In this document: positions 58,781 through 64,000 of the stretch, in pieces
Position numbering within the stretch: position 1 is the first letter of the stretch
Layout: each line of letters opens with the position of its first letter
From: UBA6912 sp963792895
GTDB lineage: Bacteria; Actinomycetota; Acidimicrobiia; Spongiisociales; UBA5794
Length of the DNA stretch: 64,000 nucleotides
Direction: 5' to 3'
Assembly (NCBI GenBank): GCA_963792895.1
Contig: CAWBYA010000007.1
Location: forward strand, 496,001-560,000
The notes under the pieces: generated by a model
Databases searched by the model: none
What the model was told of the DNA's origin: nothing
The model's input: the letters and a program-made list of their open reading frames with translations, nothing else
Translations under genes and position numbers: made by a program

Positions 58781-60622
58781 GTGAGCGCCGGAGAGGTGGG
58801 GTCCGGACCGCCCGTCGATGCGGATGCGGTAGCGCACCTCAGAGCGAGCGCAACGTTCGGCACCTTGGATGACGATGCGTTGCTGCGCCTCGCCGCCCAT
58901 CTGAGCCCGAGGACGGTGCAGGCGGGGGAGACGATCATCGTCGAGGGTGATCCACCCGGCGATGCGTACTTCGTGGTTGCCGGCCGGCTCCAGGCAACCA
59001 CGTCCTTGCCAGACGGCAGCCGGATCGTCGTTGGCCTGCTCGGCGCAGGCGATGTGGTCGGCGAGATGGCGCTCATCACCCAGGAGTCCCGCTCAGCCAC
59101 CGTGACTGCACTGCGTGACAGCAAGCTCTACCGGATGTCGGAGCGTGGCTTCCGCGACGTCGTGATGGCCGACCCCCGCATCCTCGTTGCCGTCACCCGA
59201 TCGATCGTGCGCCGGCTCGACCGTTCGATTCACAACCGCAAGCCGGTGACCGCCGTTGCGGTCGTCGGCGTCGTGCCCGCAGGCACGGCTGCCGAGCACC
59301 GAGCGTTCGCCGATCGCTACTCCCAGACGGCCGGCGAGCGGCTGAAGGTGGCCGTCGTCGGGTCGCAGCGTCTCCTCTCCGACCTCGGGACCGACGCGAC
59401 GGATGCGGACGTGACCGCGTACCTCCATCGGGTCGAGATGGCCCACGACCTCACCCTGCTCGTGGCGGACGACGGCGACAGCGCATGGACTCGTCGCTGC
59501 AGCCGCGACGCCGACGTCAATCTGCTCGTCGGGCACCGGCGCGGGCTGAACCGGGTCGGACCCGTCGAAGCAGCGCTGTCTCACCAGCCGGACGACATGG
59601 TGCGCCCCCCTGCGCACCTCGTCGTCCTCCAGAGCTCGGCCAACCCCTCAGGCACACCGGAGCTTCTCGGAGCCAGGGTCGTCGATCGCCACCACCACGT
59701 GCGGCCCGAATCGCACCAAGACCTCGAGCGACTCAGCCGGGTACTGCGCGGTGAAACGGTCGGGCTGGTGCTCGGGAGCGGCGGTGCTCGCGGTTTCGCC
59801 CACCTCGGTGTTCTGAAGGCATTGCTCGAGGCGAGCATCCCCATCGACCACATCGCGGGCACGAGTATTGGCGCTTCCGTCGCCGCGGCCTACGCCATCG
59901 GTTGGGACTGGGACACGATGCTCGAGCTCGAGCGCAGGGTCACGGTCGATCGGGGGTCGCTCGTCGACTTCTCGTTCCCTGCAGTCGCTCTCGCCTCTGG
60001 AGATCGGCTCACCTCGGGCATGCGGGAGGGCTACGGCGATGTGCACATCGAGGACCTCTGGATCGACTTCTTCTGCATGTCGACGGATCTCAGCGCGGGT
60101 GCGCCGTATGTCCACAGGCGAGGTCTCGTGTGGAAGGCGGTGCGGTCGAGCGTTGCGATTCCCGGCATCTTCCCCCCGGTGCGATCGGCCGAAGGCCACG
60201 TGCTGGTAGACGGTGGTGTGCTCAACAACCTCCCGACAGACGTGATGCGGGAGCTGTTCGACCCTGCGACGGTGCTTGCGGTCGACCTGCGCGCATCGGT
60301 CGACATGCCGGCGGCGGACCTGGGTGACGACGGCGTGGTCTCGGGTTGGCGGGTTGCGGGACGGCGGCTCGCACCGTGGAAGGCGGCGATGGAGATCCCC
60401 CGCATGGTCGACCTCTTGTCGCATGCCACGGCCGTCACCGGCAGCAGCCACAGCGCCGATCTCGCCGACCTCGTCTTTCGCCCACCGGTCGAGACCTTCG
60501 GGATCTTGGAGTTTGCGTCCTGGCGGAACATGGTCGAAGCCGGCTACCGCCACGCGGCAGAGGTTCTCGAGCGCCGGCAGATGCCCAGCACCCCGGCCGC
60601 AGTTCATCGACCACCGGCTTGA
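58781..60622 (+). CDS. Patatin-like phospholipase with cyclic-nucleotide-binding domain (NTE family)
   Basis: The 613-residue protein has an N-terminal cyclic-nucleotide-binding domain (about residues 20-140: ETIIVEGDPPGDAYFVVAGR and GAGDVVGEMALITQESRSAT), a linker domain, and a C-terminal patatin domain with oxyanion loop GSGGARGFAHLGVLKAL, nucleophile Ser362 in GTSIGAS and catalytic Asp477 in VDGGVLNN. It should hydrolyse phospholipid or lysophospholipid esters under nucleotide control. The MBL phosphodiesterase-like gene lies 77 bp upstream on the same strand. Confidence 0.92.
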   Translation: MSAGEVGSGPPVDADAVAHLRASATFGTLDDDALLRLAAHLSPRTVQAGETIIVEGDPPGDAYFVVAGRLQATTSLPDGSRIVVGLLGAGDVVGEMALITQESRSATVTALRDSKLYRMSERGFRDVVMADPRILVAVTRSIVRRLDRSIHNRKPVTAVAVVGVVPAGTAAEHRAFADRYSQTAGERLKVAVVGSQRLLSDLGTDATDADVTAYLHRVEMAHDLTLLVADDGDSAWTRRCSRDADVNLLVGHRRGLNRVGPVEAALSHQPDDMVRPPAHLVVLQSSANPSGTPELLGARVVDRHHHVRPESHQDLERLSRVLRGETVGLVLGSGGARGFAHLGVLKALLEASIPIDHIAGTSIGASVAAAYAIGWDWDTMLELERRVTVDRGSLVDFSFPAVALASGDRLTSGMREGYGDVHIEDLWIDFFCMSTDLSAGAPYVHRRGLVWKAVRSSVAIPGIFPPVRSAEGHVLVDGGVLNNLPTDVMRELFDPATVLAVDLRASVDMPAADLGDDGVVSGWRVAGRRLAPWKAAMEIPRMVDLLSHATAVTGSSHSADLADLVFRPPVETFGILEFASWRNMVEAGYRHAAEVLERRQMPSTPAAVHRPPA

Positions 60623-60662
60623 CCGAGGCGCGTACTGGTCCTCGCCCTCGCCGCGGTGATGC

Positions 60663-61841
60663 TCAGCCGGCGGTGGCCCGGGACGCGCCCGATCGCAGGT
60701 CGAGCACTCCATGGAGCGCCGTCATCAGCAATGCGGCGACGACGAGAAACGGCCCGAGAACCTCGAGCGAGGTGCGGGCCACGGCCCAGCCGACCATCCA
60801 TGGCAGCGTTGCGGCACCGAGGCTGGCGGCTGCGAGTTGGTAGCCCATCACGGCGGTGGTGTGCCCGATGCCGATCCGAGCCGGCGTCAACGTGACGAGT
60901 GTTGGGAACACCCCGGCGAGACTGACACCGACCAGCGGCAGCCCGGTGACGCCGAGGCCGCCGGGATCCCACCAGAACAAGGCGCAGCCGGCGATGGTCC
61001 CTGCCATCGAGAACGCCAGCACGCGGCGGGGGCCGAGGCGGGTGGCGACGGTGCTCAACGCGAGCCGGCCCACTGTGAGCCCGCCCCAATACGCCGCTAC
61101 CCAGGCGCCTGCGGCCTGTGTACCGATCTCGCGGCTCTCGGTGAGCACGCTGAAGGACCACTGCCCTGCGGTCACCTCGAGACCCGTGTAGAGGAAGAAC
61201 ATCATCAGGCTGAGGGTCACCACCACGCCGAACCGGAGCGGCTCGTTGCTCGTCGACTCGTCGACGGCAGCCGCCGGGCGCCACCGGCCTCTCGTTGTCC
61301 ACAACGCGACCAGCAGTCCTGCTTGGGCTGCTGCGATCACGACGTAGCCCACGTGCCAACCGACCCCGGTCGCAACGGAACGCGCCATGACAATCGGTCC
61401 GAGGGTGGCGCCAACCCCGAACCCGGCGTGGAGCAGGTTGGTCGTGCCCGCAGTGAAGCGGTGGGCGGCGTATGCGTTCACTGAGCTGTCGAGGAGTCCG
61501 CTGCCAATTCCGAGCACGACGGCGGCGACGAGGACGGCAACCCAGCTCGCCGCGGCGACGAATGTGATGAGCCCCATGAGGGACAGGGCAGCTGCGGTAG
61601 TCACCGTCGGTCCCATGCCGAGCCGCCGCGCCACTCGGCCGGACACCGCGCTCGACGATGTGTAGCCGATGAGGCCGGCGGCGAGCAGCACACCCAAGTC
61701 GGAGATCGGCCGACCCGTGTCCACGCTGATCGAAGGCCACGCCGTGCCGAGCCCCTCGTTGGCGAGGCCCAACATCACGAATGCGGCGACGGCGATCGTT
61801 GCGGCTCGCCGTACGCCACCTCCGGCCCGTGGATCATTCAC
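60663..61841 (-). CDS. Major facilitator superfamily transporter
   Basis: The 392-residue protein has 12 predicted membrane helices and the MFS loop 2-3 motif in GRVARRLGMGPTV. GIGSGLLDSSVNAYAAHRF and NLLHAGFGVGATLGP resemble the fucose/sugar-type branch (FucP/BypA-like). Substrate unknown. It converges with the patatin gene and diverges from the SDR gene. Confidence 0.87.
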   Translation of the reverse strand: MNDPRAGGGVRRAATIAVAAFVMLGLANEGLGTAWPSISVDTGRPISDLGVLLAAGLIGYTSSSAVSGRVARRLGMGPTVTTAAALSLMGLITFVAAASWVAVLVAAVVLGIGSGLLDSSVNAYAAHRFTAGTTNLLHAGFGVGATLGPIVMARSVATGVGWHVGYVVIAAAQAGLLVALWTTRGRWRPAAAVDESTSNEPLRFGVVVTLSLMMFFLYTGLEVTAGQWSFSVLTESREIGTQAAGAWVAAYWGGLTVGRLALSTVATRLGPRRVLAFSMAGTIAGCALFWWDPGGLGVTGLPLVGVSLAGVFPTLVTLTPARIGIGHTTAVMGYQLAAASLGAATLPWMVGWAVARTSLEVLGPFLVVAALLMTALHGVLDLRSGASRATAG

Positions 61842-61922
61842 CGGCGCAGGCTATCCCCTGGGCTGCAGCCGGATTCCGTCCTGTGTCGGCGGTGGTCGGA
61901 CGCGGCGCGGTAGGGTCTCCGT

Positions 61923-62687
61923 ATGGCAGAGCTCGACTTTCGCCTGGACGGCAAAGTGGCCGTCGTCACCGGCGCGAGCCGGGGCATCGGGCGCGGGCTT
62001 GCCGTGCGGGTGGCGGCCGCTGGAGCGAATGTGGCGGTGGCGGCCCGCAGCCTCGATGACGCACGTGAGGTCGTCGCCGAGATCGCCGGGGGCGGGGGCG
62101 TGGCGATGCCGGTTGCGCTCGATGTGACGGAGGTCGCATCGATCCGCGCTGCCTTCGACGATGTGCGCGATCATTTCGGATCGGTCGACGTGTTGGTGAA
62201 CAATGCTGGGCTGGGGGCGAACCACCACGCCGAGGACGTCACCGAATCGGACTGGGACGGGATGATGGCCGTCAACCTGCGCGGGCTCTTCTTCTGCTGT
62301 CAGGCGGCGGGACGCATCATGCTGGAGCAGGGTGCCGGCAGGATCATCAACATGAGCTCCCAGGCCGGTGTCGTCGGGATTCGCGACCACGCCGTCTACT
62401 CGGCGAGCAAGGGCGGCGTGAATCTGCTCACGAAGGTGCTGGCGCTCGAGTGGTCGGCCAGGGGCATCAGCGTGAACGCGGTTGCCCCGACATTCATCTA
62501 CACCCCGGGGACGGCGGAGCGTCTGGATCAGCCCGGGTACCTCCGTCGCGTGCTCGAGCGCATCCCGATCGGCCGGGTCGGCACCATCGACGATGTTGCG
62601 GCTGCCGTCGTCTACCTCGCATCACCGGCAGGCGGCATGGTCACCGGCCACATCCTGGTCGTCGACGGGGGCTGGACCGCGCAGTAG
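61923..62687 (+). CDS. Short-chain dehydrogenase/reductase
   Basis: The 254-residue classical SDR has TGASRGIGRG (NAD(P) binding, residues 16-25), NNAG (93-96), and the catalytic Ser146, Tyr159 and Lys163 (YSASK). The PG motif and C-terminal GHILVVDGGWT are also present. An Arg in AARS after beta-2 suggests NADP preference. Substrate cannot be inferred; the similarity is of the FabG/gluconate dehydrogenase type. Confidence 0.9.
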   Translation: MAELDFRLDGKVAVVTGASRGIGRGLAVRVAAAGANVAVAARSLDDAREVVAEIAGGGGVAMPVALDVTEVASIRAAFDDVRDHFGSVDVLVNNAGLGANHHAEDVTESDWDGMMAVNLRGLFFCCQAAGRIMLEQGAGRIINMSSQAGVVGIRDHAVYSASKGGVNLLTKVLALEWSARGISVNAVAPTFIYTPGTAERLDQPGYLRRVLERIPIGRVGTIDDVAAAVVYLASPAGGMVTGHILVVDGGWTAQ

Positions 62688-62713
62688 CGCTGCACCGTCG
62701 CGGCGAGGCCGTG

Positions 62714-63154
62714 TCAGAGGGCGGGCTCCGACTCCGGTTTCACCACGAGCACGTCGCACGGCGACAGGTGAATGGCCCGGTGGCTGGTCGAGCCGAGGAC
62801 CATCGAGGCCAGCTCACCGCGGCCCCGGGTCCCCACGACCAGCAAGCTTGCGTTCACGTTCTTCACGTACGCCACGAGAGCATCCGGCGGGTATCCCTCG
62901 ATATCCACCCGCTCGACGGCGAGGTGCGTGCGGGCGAGATGGCCCTCGATCGGGTCCCACACCCGGCGCCGCTCGGCGGTGGCGAGCTTGTCGATGTCGA
63001 CGGGGAAGATGCCGTAGCCGGCCGTGACGGTCGGCGGCATGTGGAACACGTGTACGACGTGGAGCTCGGCGTCCTTGAGCTCGGCGGCGTTGATCGCGTG
63101 CTCCAGCACTCTGACGGAGTGCGCCGTGTCGTCGATGCCAACCACGATGATCAT
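62714..63154 (-). CDS. Universal stress protein (UspA family)
   Basis: The 146-residue protein has the UspA fold: IIVVGIDDTAHSVRVLEHAI at the start and the ATP-binding GTRGRGELASMVLGSTSHR near the C-terminus, with CDVLVVKPE closing. It is convergent with the SDR gene and divergent from the P-type ATPase, which could share its stress regulation. GGAG lies before its ATG. Confidence 0.92.
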   Translation of the reverse strand: MIIVVGIDDTAHSVRVLEHAINAAELKDAELHVVHVFHMPPTVTAGYGIFPVDIDKLATAERRRVWDPIEGHLARTHLAVERVDIEGYPPDALVAYVKNVNASLLVVGTRGRGELASMVLGSTSHRAIHLSPCDVLVVKPESEPAL

Positions 63155-63353
63155 GTCTTAGCGCCTCCTTCTCCGGCAATCATCCTTGCATTCGTCGTCG
63201 AGTCGCTAGGGCCTTTTGGATGCATCGGCCGGCCGATCGTGATGGGAGGCACACGCTCCACGCGGCCCCTTCCCGTGGGACGATACGCACTACCGAACCT
63301 GATCGCTGATGGGCAAGGTGGCGCCGGGGTGACTGCCCGCCCCATACTCAACG

Positions 63354-64000
63354 ATGCTCTCACCAAGATCGACGCAAGCACTCCTCGCAGGCGAGGTTCT
63401 CGCCCTGGCGCTCGGCGCGGCGTCGGCGCTTGCCGATCGGAGCTCCCTTGCGGCGGGCATCTGGGCGGTGGCGGCGGTTGCAGCGTTGCTGCCGCTGCTC
63501 GTCGACGTTGTCCGTGACCTACGGGCCCGCGAGCTGGGCGTCGACGTGGTGGCCGTGCTGGCCGTAGCGGCGGCCCTCGCTCTCGGTGAGTTTCTGGCTG
63601 CAGCGATGGTTGGTCTGATGCTCGCTACAGGCCGCGCCCTCGAGGAATACGCTGCCGGCAGGGCTGAGCGAGAGCTCACCGCGCTCCTCGCCAGGGCCCC
63701 TCGGGTGGCCCACCGCTACCGGGACGGCGCACTCGAGACGATCCCAGCGGACGACGTCGTCCCCGGTGACCGCCTGCTGGTGAAGCCCGGGGAGGTTCTG
63801 CCGGTCGACGGCGTGGTGGCGGAGGGCGAAGCGGTGCTCGACGAGTCCACGCTCACGGGAGAGTCGAGGCCGGTTGGGCGCACCGCGGGAGACCGAGTCG
63901 GCAGCGGGACCCTGAACGTCGGCGCTCCGTTCGAGATGCGGACGCTGGCGCGCGCTGCAGACAGCACCTATGCGGGCATCGTGCGCCTCGTTGACAACGC
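63354..64000 (+). CDS. Heavy-metal P1B-type ATPase, 3' end outside window
   Basis: The 215 visible codons start at ATG 63354 and run off the right edge. There are two or three membrane helices (about residues 10-75), then the actuator domain with IPADDVVPGDRLLVKPGEVL, PVDGVV and the TLTGES motif, the standard order of a metal-exporting ATPase. No N-terminal metal-binding CxxC domain is present. The CPx motif and phosphorylation site lie beyond the window, so the metal cannot be assigned. Confidence 0.9.
   Translation, partial: MLSPRSTQALLAGEVLALALGAASALADRSSLAAGIWAVAAVAALLPLLVDVVRDLRARELGVDVVAVLAVAAALALGEFLAAAMVGLMLATGRALEEYAAGRAERELTALLARAPRVAHRYRDGALETIPADDVVPGDRLLVKPGEVLPVDGVVAEGEAVLDESTLTGESRPVGRTAGDRVGSGTLNVGAPFEMRTLARAADSTYAGIVRLVDN

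Overview
The window is 64 kb of GC-rich DNA with dense, mostly short-spaced genes, frequent GTG starts and many ATGA/GTGA stop-start overlaps. Gene content (paired dynamin-like GTPases, homodimeric AceE, short SARP regulator, NarL-type two-component pair, LigD polymerase, MEP-pathway genes, SLH-like repeats carrying a Cys pair) points to an actinobacterium, probably near the class Acidimicrobiia. That placement is an inference from gene families, not a measured phylogeny.

Layout. 1-2.2 kb: two coupled GTPases. 2.3-5.2 kb: a five-gene overlapping operon of three small Thr-rich exported proteins, an ApbE flavin transferase and a ferric-reductase-like membrane protein. 5.3-8.5 kb: ppsR and a frameshifted ppsA. 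8.5-13.2 kb: cation transporter, HAD protein, cupin, lipoprotein, and a sensor kinase/response regulator pair. 13.4-38.4 kb: a large aromatic-catabolism region interrupted by a multi-cupredoxin protein, an eight-repeat membrane protein, a SARP regulator and a DUF4349 lipoprotein. 38.9-64 kb: mostly core genes (aceE, tRNA-Glu, ligD polymerase, acyP, ispD, dxs, asnA) mixed with secreted proteins, an ECF sigma operon, a sulfotransferase, LtrA, an MBL phosphodiesterase-like gene, a cyclic-nucleotide-binding patatin, an MFS transporter, an SDR, a universal stress protein and the start of a metal P-type ATPase.

The most interesting unit is the aromatic cluster. The minus strand carries two catechol 2,3-dioxygenase-type enzymes, a histidine phosphatase, a PEP synthase split into an ATP-grasp half and a phosphohistidine/PEP-utilising half (the architecture of phenylphosphate synthase and of the 4-cresol kinase CreHI), and a Rieske oxygenase. 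The plus strand carries an IclR regulator, an acyl-CoA dehydrogenase and a complete meta-cleavage lower pathway (hydratase, acetaldehyde dehydrogenase, aldolase, two further hydratase/decarboxylase paralogues, tautomerase, semialdehyde dehydrogenase), then a Rieske ferredoxin and two HAD proteins. I read this as a pathway that activates a phenolic compound by phosphorylation, hydroxylates the aryl phosphate with a Rieske oxygenase, releases phosphate and cleaves the catechol. Three promoters of the cluster share the same 27-bp operator-like element (two direct GGAAC-type half-sites 20 bp apart) exactly 5 bp upstream of a TAnnGT -10 box, which suggests one regulator, most simply the encoded IclR protein, controls all three operons.

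Three otherwise conserved genes (ppsA, asnA and an MBL-fold gene) are each broken by a small indel in a G run or GC repeat. A fourth gene may be affected, and ispD has no conventional start codon at the expected place. The recurrence suggests residual sequencing error more than independent gene decay, so the reading frames there should be treated with caution.
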